Shown here piece after piece: positions 25,371 through 35,800 of a stretch of 64,000 nucleotides of DNA. This stretch comes from JAMQPK01 sp963784045 (GTDB lineage: Bacteria > Acidobacteriota > Vicinamibacteria > Vicinamibacterales > JAMQPK01): the NCBI GenBank assembly GCA_963784045.1, contig CAWAPZ010000004.1:247341-311340 (forward strand), written 5' to 3'. A program made the position numbers and the translations under genes. Each line of letters starts with the position of its first letter. Position 1 is the first letter of the stretch. The notes under the pieces were generated by a model. That model was not told the DNA's origin and did not search any database. It saw only the letters and a program-made list of their open reading frames with translations.

Positions 25371-25781
25371 ACTCTCGCTTCGGGATCGCGATTCTAGGCC
25401 ATAAACTGCACTGACGCGACGGGATAATCGAATGTAGGCGAACCACGCCGCGTTGTGCGCGACAACGAAGATCGCGAGCGGCAGGCGCGTTCCGGGCGGT
25501 GCGCTGCCCAAGTCAACGCGCGTCGACAGTCGTGCGACCGCTTCGATGGTGGACAGCGCGAGCGCCAGCTTGGCGAGCCAGATGCCTCCGGGCCGCCGAA
25601 GCCAGAGCGCGATGCCGGCGGCGAGCCCGACGCTCGTGATGAGGAACCGTGCGACGAGAAACGCGATCAAGGCAGTCGGGCGTAACCCGATGCCGGACAA
25701 CGTCGATGTCGCCTGCAGCGCGAGGTTCGAAGGATTCCAGATCGTCAGGACAAAAATCAGCAACAGAATCCCGACTGGCAT
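25359..25781 (-). CDS. Small four-helix membrane protein, unknown function
   Basis: 140 residues from the ATG at 25781, which begins MPVGILLLIFVLTIWNP. Four hydrophobic segments are visible, near residues 3-22, 33-60, 65-82 and 103-121. I do not recognise the family. An upstream in-frame start would lie inside the RND permease gene and add an Arg-rich stretch, so it was rejected. The last four codons and the stop fall in an 18-base palindrome. It may be co-transcribed with the RND genes upstream, 44 bases away. Confidence 0.6.
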   Translation of the reverse strand: MPVGILLLIFVLTIWNPSNLALQATSTLSGIGLRPTALIAFLVARFLITSVGLAAGIALWLRRPGGIWLAKLALALSTIEAVARLSTRVDLGSAPPGTRLPLAIFVVAHNAAWFAYIRLSRRVSAVYGLESRSRSESAGL

Positions 25782-25825
25782 CCTGCTGACTGAAGCAGAC
25801 GAACGAAGCGTCAGACGCGGGTCCG

Positions 25826-28800
25826 CTAGGCGACCGCCGGTTCCATCTCGTCCGGTGACTTCGCCTTCCGCTTGACGAGACGCAGGCGCGCCCCTTCGAT
25901 GTAGACGTAATACACAGGCGTGATGTAAAGCGTCAGGAACTGCGACACCAGCAGGCCTCCGACGACGGCCAGCCCGAGCGGCCGGCGCGATTCGGCGCCC
26001 GCACCGAGGCCGAGCGCAATCGGCAGCGTTCCAACCAGCGCGCACATCGTCGTCATCATGATCGGCCGGAAACGCACCAGACATGCTTCGTGGATGGCTT
26101 CGAGCGGCGTTTTGCCTTGCTCGCGCTCGGCGGCCGACGCGAAGTCCACCATCATGATGCCGTTCTTCTTCACGAGACCGACGAGCATGATGATGCCCAC
26201 GAACGCGTACAAGCTCAGTTCCGTCTTGAACAGGAGCAGTGTCAGCAGCGCGCCGAAGCCCGCGGCCGGGAGGCCCGACAGAATGACCAGCGGCTGCGTG
26301 AAGCTCTCATAAAGAATGCCGAGGACGATGTAAATCACGACAATCGCCATCACGAGCACGAGTCCGAGGCCCTTCGCCGATTCTTGAAACGCCTGCGCCG
26401 TCCCCTGGAATTTCGTGGTGACCGTCCCTGGCAGTGTGGTCCTGGCGGCTTCCTCGATGGCAGTGACCGCATCACCGAGCGCGCGGCCGGGCTTGAGGTT
26501 GAACGTCAGGTTCACCGAGGGAAGCTGACCGGTATGGCTGACCGAGAGCGGCCCGACGCCGGTGGTCACCGTCGCAACCGTGTTGAGCGGAATCAGCTTG
26601 CCATTCGTCGATCGCACGTACAGCATGGACAGCGCCGCGGGATCCTGCTGAAATTCCGGCGCGACCTGCAGAATGACCTGGTACTGGTTGCTCGCCGCGT
26701 AGATTTGCGACACCTGCCGCGTGCCATAAGCATTGAACAACGCCGTCTCCACCTGGTTCACGGTCAACCCCAGCGCAGCGATCCGGTCGCGGTTCAGGCT
26801 GATTTGCACCTGTGGGTTATTCAACCGGAGATCGCTGTTGACGTCTTCGATGCTGTCGATGTTTCGCATCACCTCTTCGAACGCGGGGGCCGCGCGATAG
26901 AGCTCTTCGGTATCAGGATCCTGCAGCGTGAACTGGTAAGCGGAGCGCGCGCCACCCATGCCGCCAAGGTTGATGGGAGGCTGGTTGATCATGAACACGC
27001 GGACGCCAGGCACCTGCGACAGTTTCGGCCGCAGATCTGCCATGATCTCGTCGACCGATCGCGTCCGTTCGCTGCGCGGTTTCAGGTCGACGCTGATGCG
27101 GCCCTGATTTGACGAGGACGCGCCGCCCCTTCCGCCGCTCTCGCCCGTGCTGCTGCTGGAACCGGCGATGTCCGGATCCTGCGCGAGAATCGCCGCGACC
27201 TCCTGCTGATGGCGCACCATTTCTTCGAAGCCGATCCCCTGGATCGCTTCAACGCTGACGTTGAAACGGCCTTGATCCTCGGTCGGCAGGAAACCCTTCG
27301 GCACGATCGTGAACAGATACGCCGCTCCGATAACGAACAAAAACGACAGCGCCATCGTCACGGCGCGATGCCGGAGCGCGAACTGCAGCGTGACATCGTA
27401 GACTCGCAGCGAGGCGTCGAACATGCGCTCGGTGAAGTTGTAGAGCCGGCCGTGCGTTTTGCCATGCGCCGTCTTCAGGAATCGGCTGCATAGCATCGGC
27501 GTGAGGCTGATCGACACGAAGCACGAGACGAGTATCGCCACGCTGATCGTGACGGCGAACTCCTGCAGAAGGCGTCCGACGATGCCGCCCATGAACAGCA
27601 CGGGGATGAAGACGGCCACCAGAGACACGGTCATCGCAATAATCGTGAACTCGACTTCCTTGGCCCCATCGAAGGCCGCACGCATGGCCGGCTTGCCCAT
27701 CTCCATATGCCTGCCGATGTTCTCCAGCATCACGATGGTGTCGTCGACGACGAACCCGATGCAGAGCGTCAGGGCCATCAACGAGAGGTTGTCGAGGCTG
27801 TAGTCGAGCAAGTACATCACCGCGAACGTGGCGATGAGCGACACCGGGAGCGTCAGGCTCGGAATAATCGTTGCCGTGAAGCTGCGCAGGAACACGAAGA
27901 TCACGGCAATGACGAGAACGATCGTCAGCAGGAGCGTCAACTTCACGTCGTGAACGGATTCGCGGATCGTCTCCGACCGATCCATTCGGATGTCGAGCGG
28001 CACCGACGGCGGCAGCTGCGCGCGAACAGACGGGAGCAGGGCCTTGATATCGTCGACCACCTGTACGACGTTCGATCCCGGCTGCTTCTGGATCATCAGG
28101 CTGATGTTCCGCTGGCCCTGGTACCAGCTGGCGGTCTTGTCCTGCTCGACGCCGTCGTACACGCGCGCCACGTCCCCGAGCCGCACAGGGTTATTGTTTC
28201 TGTACGCGATCACCATCGGGGCGTACGACGCCGCATTCAACAGCTGGCCGTCGGCGAGCACCGTGAAGATACGATCGCGGCCGGCCATCGTGCCGGTCGG
28301 CAAATTGACATTCGACGATTGCACCGCTGTGACGACCTCGTCGATGCCGATGCCGTGTGCCGAGAGCTTCCGCGGATCGACGTCGATGCGGACCGCATAT
28401 TTCTGAGGTCCGAACACGTTCACCTGCGCAACGCCGTTCACCATGGAGATGCGCTGCGAGACGTTGGAATCGGCGTACTCATTCACCGTCGAAAGCGGAA
28501 GCGTGGGCGACCGCATGACGAGCAACATGACTGGATAGTCGCCGGGGTTCACCTTCATGTACGACGGCGGAGACGGCATCTGCGGTGGCAGCTGACGTGT
28601 CGCCCTTGCAATCATCGTCTGCACGTCCTGCGCAGCGGCATCGATGTTGCGGCTCAAATCGAATTGCAGGATGACGCTCGTGGAGCCCTGCAGGTTGGTG
28701 GAGTTCATCGACGTGAGACCGGAAATCGTCGAGAACTGTTTTTCGAGCGGCAGCGCCACGGCCGACGCCATCGTTTCCGGACTGGCGCCCGGCAGCGACG

Positions 28801-28945
28801 CATTGACGGAAATCGTCGGGAAGTCGATCGCCGGCAGGTCGGCGACCGGTAGCACCCGATACGACATCACACCGAACACGACGATACCCAGCGTAATGAG
28901 CGTGGTCGTGATGGGACGCTTGATGAACAGGGCTGCGAGGTTCAT
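25826..28945 (-). CDS. RND efflux transporter permease, MdtB/C-like
   Basis: 1039 residues from the ATG at 28945, the normal RND length; the frame is open for another 97 codons but those overlap the adaptor gene. The start MNLAALFIKRPITTTLI matches the HAE1/MdtBC type. The proton-relay aspartates are in GFVVDDTIVMLEN, and VGLVKKNGIMMVDFA is the second conserved transmembrane block. Two large periplasmic loops are present. It should pump drugs or other hydrophobic compounds across the envelope using the proton gradient. It is coupled to the adaptor by ATGA. No TolC-type channel gene is in the window. Confidence 0.93.
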   Translation of the reverse strand: MNLAALFIKRPITTTLITLGIVVFGVMSYRVLPVADLPAIDFPTISVNASLPGASPETMASAVALPLEKQFSTISGLTSMNSTNLQGSTSVILQFDLSRNIDAAAQDVQTMIARATRQLPPQMPSPPSYMKVNPGDYPVMLLVMRSPTLPLSTVNEYADSNVSQRISMVNGVAQVNVFGPQKYAVRIDVDPRKLSAHGIGIDEVVTAVQSSNVNLPTGTMAGRDRIFTVLADGQLLNAASYAPMVIAYRNNNPVRLGDVARVYDGVEQDKTASWYQGQRNISLMIQKQPGSNVVQVVDDIKALLPSVRAQLPPSVPLDIRMDRSETIRESVHDVKLTLLLTIVLVIAVIFVFLRSFTATIIPSLTLPVSLIATFAVMYLLDYSLDNLSLMALTLCIGFVVDDTIVMLENIGRHMEMGKPAMRAAFDGAKEVEFTIIAMTVSLVAVFIPVLFMGGIVGRLLQEFAVTISVAILVSCFVSISLTPMLCSRFLKTAHGKTHGRLYNFTERMFDASLRVYDVTLQFALRHRAVTMALSFLFVIGAAYLFTIVPKGFLPTEDQGRFNVSVEAIQGIGFEEMVRHQQEVAAILAQDPDIAGSSSSTGESGGRGGASSSNQGRISVDLKPRSERTRSVDEIMADLRPKLSQVPGVRVFMINQPPINLGGMGGARSAYQFTLQDPDTEELYRAAPAFEEVMRNIDSIEDVNSDLRLNNPQVQISLNRDRIAALGLTVNQVETALFNAYGTRQVSQIYAASNQYQVILQVAPEFQQDPAALSMLYVRSTNGKLIPLNTVATVTTGVGPLSVSHTGQLPSVNLTFNLKPGRALGDAVTAIEEAARTTLPGTVTTKFQGTAQAFQESAKGLGLVLVMAIVVIYIVLGILYESFTQPLVILSGLPAAGFGALLTLLLFKTELSLYAFVGIIMLVGLVKKNGIMMVDFASAAEREQGKTPLEAIHEACLVRFRPIMMTTMCALVGTLPIALGLGAGAESRRPLGLAVVGGLLVSQFLTLYITPVYYVYIEGARLRLVKRKAKSPDEMEPAVA

Positions 28946-30093
28946 GAATCCGCCTTCTGTGGAGCTGCACCCTTGATGGTGATGCGGCTGCCCGGCACGA
29001 GCCGAAGCTGGCCGTCGGTGACGACCGTCTCGCCGGGTTTGACGCCTTCCTTGATAACCGTTTCGGTTCCCGCCGTGCGCGCGACGACTACCGGGCGCAT
29101 TTCGACGGTCTGATCGCCCTTCACGACGTAGATGAATTGTCCTTCGGGGCCAGCCTGCACGGAGACCGACGGCACCACAATCGCGCGCGGGTCGGAGGTG
29201 AGCTTCACCCGCACGTTGACGAACTGACCCGGCCACAGCCGGCGATTCGAATTCGGGAACGTGGCTTTGATGCGGATCGTGCCGGTCGTCTGATCGACCT
29301 GGTTGTCGACGAACGAGATGCTGCCCCTCGCCGGGTCGAGCTCTTCGTTCGGCGGCAGCGCTTCCACGCTCAGCTCGCGCTCCGCCATGAAGCGGCGCAG
29401 GTCGGGCAGCAACGCCTCGGGAATTCCGAACGACGCGTAAATCGGGCTCACCTGGTTGATGATGACGAGCGGTGTCTGATCGTTGGCGCGCACGAGATTG
29501 CCGGCATGTACCATGAGCGCGCCGGTGCGCCCTGCGATGGGCGCGCGTATCGTCGCGTACTGCAATTGCACTTTCGCGTTTTCGACAGCGGCGGTGTCGG
29601 CGCCGACGCTGGCTTCGAGCGCTGCCGCCGTCGTGCGTGCCGTATCACGCTGCTCGCGTGTGCCGACGCCGCGCTCGACGAGGTCGTCCATGCGCTGCGC
29701 AATAACTTTGGCGTTCGCCAACTGCGCGGTATTGCGCGCCAGATTCGCTTCTGCCTGGTGCAACGCGGCTTCGAGCGGCCGATGATCGAGCCTGAACAAC
29801 ACCTGCTCCGCCTGAACATCATCGCCCTGGTTGAAGTTGACGTCTCTTAACTCGCCTGTCACCTGCGCTCGTACGGCGACGGTCGAAAACGCCTCGACGG
29901 TCCCGACGACGTTCGCGTCGAGAGGCATGACTTTCTCGACCACTCGGTCAACGGTAACGGGCACTGCGGGTTGCGATGCAGCAGGTTTTGGACCTTGCGC
30001 GTCGCTTGCCGAACATGCCGGAAGCGCGAGACTTATCGCGACGAGGAAACCGACAAACAGGCGATGAGTAGGATGCATTGGGGAAAGCTGCAT
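28942..30093 (-). CDS. RND efflux periplasmic adaptor (HlyD/AcrA family lipoprotein)
   Basis: 383 residues with a lipoprotein signal ending LALPACSA. The order is typical of membrane-fusion proteins: VRAQVTGELRDVNFNQGDDV (lipoyl half), a coiled-coil hairpin near residues 105-170, YATIRAPIAGRTGALMVHAG (second lipoyl half), then beta-barrel and membrane-proximal domains. It bridges the permease to an outer-membrane channel encoded elsewhere. A second in-frame ATG five codons in (30078) is an equally good start; neither has a strong ribosome site. Confidence 0.9.
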   Translation of the reverse strand: MQLSPMHPTHRLFVGFLVAISLALPACSASDAQGPKPAASQPAVPVTVDRVVEKVMPLDANVVGTVEAFSTVAVRAQVTGELRDVNFNQGDDVQAEQVLFRLDHRPLEAALHQAEANLARNTAQLANAKVIAQRMDDLVERGVGTREQRDTARTTAAALEASVGADTAAVENAKVQLQYATIRAPIAGRTGALMVHAGNLVRANDQTPLVIINQVSPIYASFGIPEALLPDLRRFMAERELSVEALPPNEELDPARGSISFVDNQVDQTTGTIRIKATFPNSNRRLWPGQFVNVRVKLTSDPRAIVVPSVSVQAGPEGQFIYVVKGDQTVEMRPVVVARTAGTETVIKEGVKPGETVVTDGQLRLVPGSRITIKGAAPQKADS

Positions 30094-30165
30094 TTTAAAC
30101 GAGTACGGGGCCCGATTGAATAGCCTAAATTCAGTTCACACCATAGTATAGAGGTCGGTACCTCA

Positions 30166-30894
30166 ATGATTCCGCTTCGAATCGGGTTCGATATGGACGG
30201 CACGTTGGCCGATTTGTCGACGGCCTATGCGCAGATTGAGGAATGTCTGTTCGGTCCTGACCTGGCCGAACACGATCGACCTGTACCGGAAGCACGCGAA
30301 GCGGAGCAACACCACAACGAAAGTGTCACTGTCTCTGCGACAACTCGCGACAATCGACGCGGCGGCGACCGCCGTCGTCGAGGGCCGGCTCATGGAGATC
30401 GCGTTTGGCGCGCGATCGAGGCCACGCCGGATTTCTGGACTACCTTGAAACCTCTCGAACAGGGCGCGATCGCGCGCCTTTACGCGCTCACAGTCGGGCT
30501 GAACTGGGAAGTGTTTTTCATCACACAGCGTCCGGCGACTGCGGGCGCGACCGTTCAGCTGCAGACGCAGAGATGGCTCATCGAGCACGGCTTTCCGACC
30601 CCAAGCGTGATTCCGTTGTCCGGCGCTCGCGGCAAGTGCGCGGCGGCGCTGCATCTCGACTACCTCATCGACGATTTGCCACAGAATTGCGTCGACGTGC
30701 TTTCGGAGTCGTCCACACGGTCGATCCTTCTGGTCGACGCGGGCGATCCGATCGCCGACACGAGCGCGCGCCGTCTCGGCATCGGCACCGCGCGCAGCAT
30801 CCACGAGGTGCTCGATCTTCTCGTGCAGGCGACTGAAGCCCGCGCCAATCCCTCGCTGTTCGAGAAACTCCGAAGGTTGGTGGGCTGGAAGTAG
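30166..30894 (+). CDS. HAD-like hydrolase, possibly with internal frame disruption
   Basis: 242 residues. The N-terminal IGFDMDGTLADLSTAY carries the HAD nucleophile DxDGT, and VFFITQRPATAG is motif II. YLIDDLPQNCVDV holds the acidic motif IV, as in 5'-nucleotidase/NagD-like HAD enzymes. Residues about 33-75, between the nucleophile and VWRAIEATPDFW, are Arg/His-rich with poor third-position GC. In the same stretch the +1 frame has very high third-position GC. The linker may be naturally variable, or two compensating indels may be present. Substrate unknown. It is divergent from the RND operon. Confidence 0.72.
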   Translation: MIPLRIGFDMDGTLADLSTAYAQIEECLFGPDLAEHDRPVPEAREAEQHHNESVTVSATTRDNRRGGDRRRRGPAHGDRVWRAIEATPDFWTTLKPLEQGAIARLYALTVGLNWEVFFITQRPATAGATVQLQTQRWLIEHGFPTPSVIPLSGARGKCAAALHLDYLIDDLPQNCVDVLSESSTRSILLVDAGDPIADTSARRLGIGTARSIHEVLDLLVQATEARANPSLFEKLRRLVGWK

Positions 30895-30956
30895 GCGGTT
30901 TTGTCGTCGCGGCAACCCAACTGCGACGGATCCCGAAGATCCACTAAAATTGAGAG

Positions 30957-32795
30957 ATGACCACCGGAACGTCCGTCGAGGCTCGTGAGCGCACGCGTGA
31001 CGAAATCCCTGAGGCGTATACCTGGAAACTTTCCGATATCTATTCGAACTGGGACGACTGGGAGGCGGGGCTCGCTGAGTTCGAGCGGATGCTTCCGGGA
31101 TACGCCGAGCTCCGCGGCACGCTTGCGGAGGGACCCGATCGCCTGTTGCAAGCCTTTCGTCTTGGCGACGACCTCGGGCAGCTGTCGTACAGAATTTGGT
31201 ATTACGCCGGGTTGACCTATGACCAGGATCAACGCGACAACAGCGCGAACGCCCGTCGTCAGAAGGTCCAGATTCTCTTCGCCAAGGCCGGGGAAGCCCG
31301 GTCTTGGTTCACTCCAGAACTACTGCGTATTCCGCTCGGCACCGTGAGGGCATGGATGCAGGAGAACGCCGAGCTGGCGATCTACCGTTTCGCGATCGAA
31401 AGCGCATATCACCAGCAGGAACACGTGCTCGACGAAAAGGGCGAGCACCTACTGTCGCTCTCGAGCCGTCTCGGCGACGTCCCGCACGACGTGCACTCGA
31501 TGCTCGCCAACGCCGACATCAAGCATCCGGTGATCACCCTGCACGACGGCAAGCAGGTGACGCTCACCTACGGCCAGTACAACGCCCTGCTGCAGACCAA
31601 TCGCCATCAGCCCGATCGCGCCGCTGCGTTTCATGCCTTTCACGAGACGTTCGCGGCCAATGGCAACACGTTCGCCGCCGTGTACAACGGCGTGCTGCAG
31701 CGCGACTGGTTTGTCGCACAGGCACGTCAGTTCAAGACCACGCTCGAGGCGGCGCTTCATGGCAACGACATACCGCCGCAGGTCGTCGAGAATCTGGTGG
31801 CCACAGCCAAAGCCGGCGCCGAGCCGCTGCGGCGCTATCACCGGTTGCGCAAGCGCGTACTCGGCCTCGAGACCTACCACGCCTACGATCAGCTCGTGCC
31901 GCTCATCGACTTCGATCGGAAGTACCAGTACACCGAAGTCCTCGACGAGATTGTCGAATCGATGAAGCCGCTGGGAGCCGACTACCAGGGCAGCGTCAGA
32001 CAGGCGTTCGAGGGTCGGTGGATCGACGTATACGAGAATCCGGGCAAGCGCAGCGGTGCGTATTCGGCGCCCGTCTACGGCGTCCACCCGTACATGCTGT
32101 TGAACTACAACGACACGCTCGACTCGGTCTTCACGCTGGCTCACGAAATGGGGCATTCGATGCACACGATGCTGTCGGAAGCCCATCAGCCCTTCGTCTA
32201 CTCTGATTACACGATTTTCGTCGCCGAAGTGCCGTCAACGTTGAGCGAGATGCTGTTTTTCGACCATATGCTCGCGCGCACGACGGATCAGCGCGAGCGC
32301 ATCGTCCTTCTGCAGCACGCCATCGACGATATCGTCGGCACGTTCTACCGCCAGTGCCTCTTCGCCGACTACGAGCTGCAGGCGCATCGATTGGCCGAAC
32401 AGGGAGAACCGATCACCGCCGAAGCGCTCAGCCGCGTGTACTTTGACCTGTTCAAGGCCTATCACGGCGATTCGATGACGTACGATGACTCGGCCCAGAT
32501 TACGTGGGCGCGGGTGCCGCATTTCTTCGGGAGCCCGTACTACGTGTATCAGTACGCCACCTGCTATGCATCGTCCGCGCAGCTGATAGAGACGATTACC
32601 TCCGGCACCATCGACGAGCGGAGAAAGGGAGTCGAGCGTTTTCTCGAACTGCTGCGCGCCGGAGGCAGCGACTATCCGATGAACCTGCTGAAGCGTGCCG
32701 GCGTGGATCTCAGCACATCCGCACCAGCCGAAGCGGTTGTCGCTCAGCTCGATCGACGCGTCACGCAGCTCGAGAAGGAAATTGCGCGCCTGTAA
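30957..32795 (+). CDS. pepF: Oligoendopeptidase F (M3 family metallopeptidase)
   Basis: 612 residues, the usual PepF length. The zinc site is LAHEMGHSMHTML with the third ligand Glu in FVAEVPSTLSEML. The N-terminal domain EIPEAYTWKLSDIYSNWDD and the C-terminal RVPHFFGSPYYVYQYAT are PepF hallmarks. No signal peptide, so it degrades short oligopeptides in the cytoplasm. The ATG lies 62 bases after the HAD gene on the same strand, and the Lhr gene follows after 15 bases. Confidence 0.94.
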   Translation: MTTGTSVEARERTRDEIPEAYTWKLSDIYSNWDDWEAGLAEFERMLPGYAELRGTLAEGPDRLLQAFRLGDDLGQLSYRIWYYAGLTYDQDQRDNSANARRQKVQILFAKAGEARSWFTPELLRIPLGTVRAWMQENAELAIYRFAIESAYHQQEHVLDEKGEHLLSLSSRLGDVPHDVHSMLANADIKHPVITLHDGKQVTLTYGQYNALLQTNRHQPDRAAAFHAFHETFAANGNTFAAVYNGVLQRDWFVAQARQFKTTLEAALHGNDIPPQVVENLVATAKAGAEPLRRYHRLRKRVLGLETYHAYDQLVPLIDFDRKYQYTEVLDEIVESMKPLGADYQGSVRQAFEGRWIDVYENPGKRSGAYSAPVYGVHPYMLLNYNDTLDSVFTLAHEMGHSMHTMLSEAHQPFVYSDYTIFVAEVPSTLSEMLFFDHMLARTTDQRERIVLLQHAIDDIVGTFYRQCLFADYELQAHRLAEQGEPITAEALSRVYFDLFKAYHGDSMTYDDSAQITWARVPHFFGSPYYVYQYATCYASSAQLIETITSGTIDERRKGVERFLELLRAGGSDYPMNLLKRAGVDLSTSAPAEAVVAQLDRRVTQLEKEIARL

Positions 32796-32810
32796 TTTAG
32801 TCGTCCCGAG

Positions 32811-35800
32811 ATGCCCCTGAGCACTCTTCACCCGATCGTCCGCGATTGGTTTGCGCAGCATTTTGGCTCGGCGACCGAGCCGCAGACGCGCGCGTGGCCC
32901 GCGATCCGTTCTGGTGACAATGTGTTGGTGTCGGCGCCCACCGGGTCCGGCAAGACGCTCGCGGCATTTCTCATATGCCTCGATGATTTGGTACGTGCGG
33001 GACTTGACGGCAGGCTGCCCGACACGACGCACGTGCTGTATGTCTCGCCGCTCAAGGCGCTCAGCAACGATATCCACAAGAATCTCGATGTTCCATTGTC
33101 AGGCGTCGCGACCGTCGCAGCAGAGCGTGGACTGCTGTTGCCGTCGATCCGCACTGCCGTGCGCACTGGAGACACACCGGCGGCCGAACGCCAGCGGATG
33201 GTCAAGCACCCGCCGCACATTCTCGTTACGACCCCGGAGTCGCTCTTCATTCTGCTGACTGCGGATCGCAGCCGCCAGGCTCTGCGCAGCGTGAGAACGG
33301 TCATCGTCGATGAGATTCATGCAATGGCCGACGACAAGAGGGGTGCGCATCTCGCGCTCTCCCTGGCGAGGCTCGACGATCTCGTCGAAAAAGCCGGCGG
33401 ACGTCGCCCTCAGCGGATTGGCTTGTCTGCGACGGTCAGGCCGATCGAGACGGTCGCGCGATTCCTCGCGCCCGACGGCGACGCCAACGTCGCGATCGTC
33501 AATCACGGGCACCGTCGTGCGATGGATCTGGCGGTCGAAGTGCCGCAGGACGAGCTTGGGCCGGTCGCATCGAATGAGATGTGGCAGGAAATTTACGACC
33601 GCATCACCGCCCTGATCGTCGAGCACAAGACGACGCTGGTGTTCGTCAACACCAGGAGGCTGGCCGAGCGCGTTGCCCACAATCTGGCTGAACGGCTGGG
33701 TGAAGACGCGGTGCTCGCGCATCACGGCAGCCTGTCGCGCAAGCTGCGGCTGACCGCGGAAGAGAAGCTGAAGACGGGAAAGCTGAAGGCGGTGGTGGCG
33801 ACGGCATCGCTCGAGCTCGGCATCGACATCGGCACGGTCGATCTCGTCTGCCAGATCGGCTCTCCTCGATCGATCGCCGTTGCGCTGCAGCGCATCGGGC
33901 GCTCCGGCCATCAGGTCGAGCACACGACCAAGCCTAAAGGGCGCGTCTTCGCGACCACACGCGATGAGCTGATTGAATGCGCGGCGCTGATCCGATCGAT
34001 TGCGCGAGGCGAGCTCGACCAGCTGGTGGTCCCGCAGGCGCCGCTCGACGTGATGGCGCAGCAGATCGTCGCGATGGCCGCTGCCGAGGATTGGCCTGAG
34101 GACGACCTCTTCACGCTGGTTCGACGCGCCTATTGCTACGCCGATGTGTCGCGCAGCGATTTCGACGCGGTCATTGACATGCTGTCCGAAGGCATCAGCA
34201 CCAAGCGCGGCCGAAGCGGAGCGTTTCTCCACCGCGACCGGGTGCATGGCGTCGTGCGGGGAAGACGAGGCGCGCGCCTCGCCGCGATCACGTCCGGCGG
34301 CGCTATCCCGGACAACGCGCAGTTCCTCGTGCTCGCTGAACCCGACGAAACGATCGTCGGCACGCTCGACGAAGATTTCGCCGTCGAGAGCATGGCCGGT
34401 GATGTGTTCATGCTTGGGTCGACATCGTGGCGCATCCGCCGGGTCGAAGCCGGGCGCGTGCGCGTCGAGGACGCGAAGGGGGCGGCGCCGACCATTCCAT
34501 TCTGGCGAGGAGAAGCGCCCGGCCGTACGTGGGAACTGTCGACCGCAGTGTCGGATCTGCGGTCGAAAATCCTCGACCTCAGCAATAACGGGCCCTCTTC
34601 GGAGGCGGTTGAGTTCCTCACCAAGGAGTGCCACCTCGACAACCGCGGCGCAGAACAGGCGGTCCTCTATGTTCGCGCCGGTGCGGCCGCGCTTGGCGCG
34701 CTGCCGAGCGTCAATACGGTCGTCGCGGAACGATTCTTCGATGAGGGAGGCGGCATGCAGCTGGTGCTGCACTCGCCATTTGGCGCGCGCATCAACAGAG
34801 CCTGGGGCCTGGCGCTCCGAAAGCGCTTCTGTCGCTCGTTCAATTTCGAGCTTCAAGCGGCGGCGACCGATAACGGCATCGTCATCTCGCTGAGCGATCA
34901 GCACAGTTTTCCACTTGAGCTCGTGTTCAGGTTTCTGAGCAAGGAAACGGTCGAAGAGGTGCTGACGCAGGCGATGCTGCCCGCGCCGATGTTCGAAGTA
35001 CGCTGGCGATGGGACACGTCGCGCGCGCTGGCGGTCCTGCGATTTGCCGGCGGGCGGAAAGTGCCGCCGCAGATCCAGCGCATGCGCGCCGACGATCTGC
35101 TCGCCGCGGTGTTTCCCGATCAAGCGGCCTGTCAGGAAAACATCGTCGGCGATATCCGCATTCCCGATCACCCGCTCGTCAACGAGACGATCAAAGACTG
35201 TCTGTACGAGGCGATGGATCTCGACGGCTTGAAGCGGCTCGTCGAAAACATCGTGCGCGGCGAGCTGAAGACCGTGGCGATCGACACGCCGGAACCGTCG
35301 CCGTTCTCGCACGAGATTCTCAACGCGAACCCCTACGCATATCTGGACGATGCGCCGCTCGAGGAGCGGCGGGCTCGCGCGGTGCAGATGCGACGTACGA
35401 TTGGGCCGGACGCAGCGGGCGTCGGCGCGCTCGACCCGGCCGCAATCGCCGCGGTGGCGGCCGAGTCGTTCCCGACCGCCCGCGATGCGGAAGAGCTGCA
35501 CGATGCGCTGCTCACGCTGATCGTCGTGCCGCCGGTGCGTGAGTGGGAGGAGCACTTCCGGACGCTCAGAGAAGCAGGCCGCGCGACGGTGTTGAGCGCA
35601 GGCGGCGCGAACTTCTGGGTCGCCGCGGAGCGCCTCAAGTCGGCGCGCCTGCTGTATCCGGATGCCACGATCGCTCCTGCGATCGACGATTTTGATCGCT
35701 CGCCGACATCCGACCAGGAGATGGCGGCCACCGAGACGCTGCGGGGATGGCTCGAGTCCAGCGGGCCACAGACGCAAAGCAGCCTCACTCTCCGATTCGC

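Noticed and set aside
25826..29236. RND permease extended to 1136 residues
   Set aside because: The extra 97 codons overlap the adaptor gene and are Arg-rich; the ATG at 28945 overlaps the adaptor stop as ATGA and gives the usual length.
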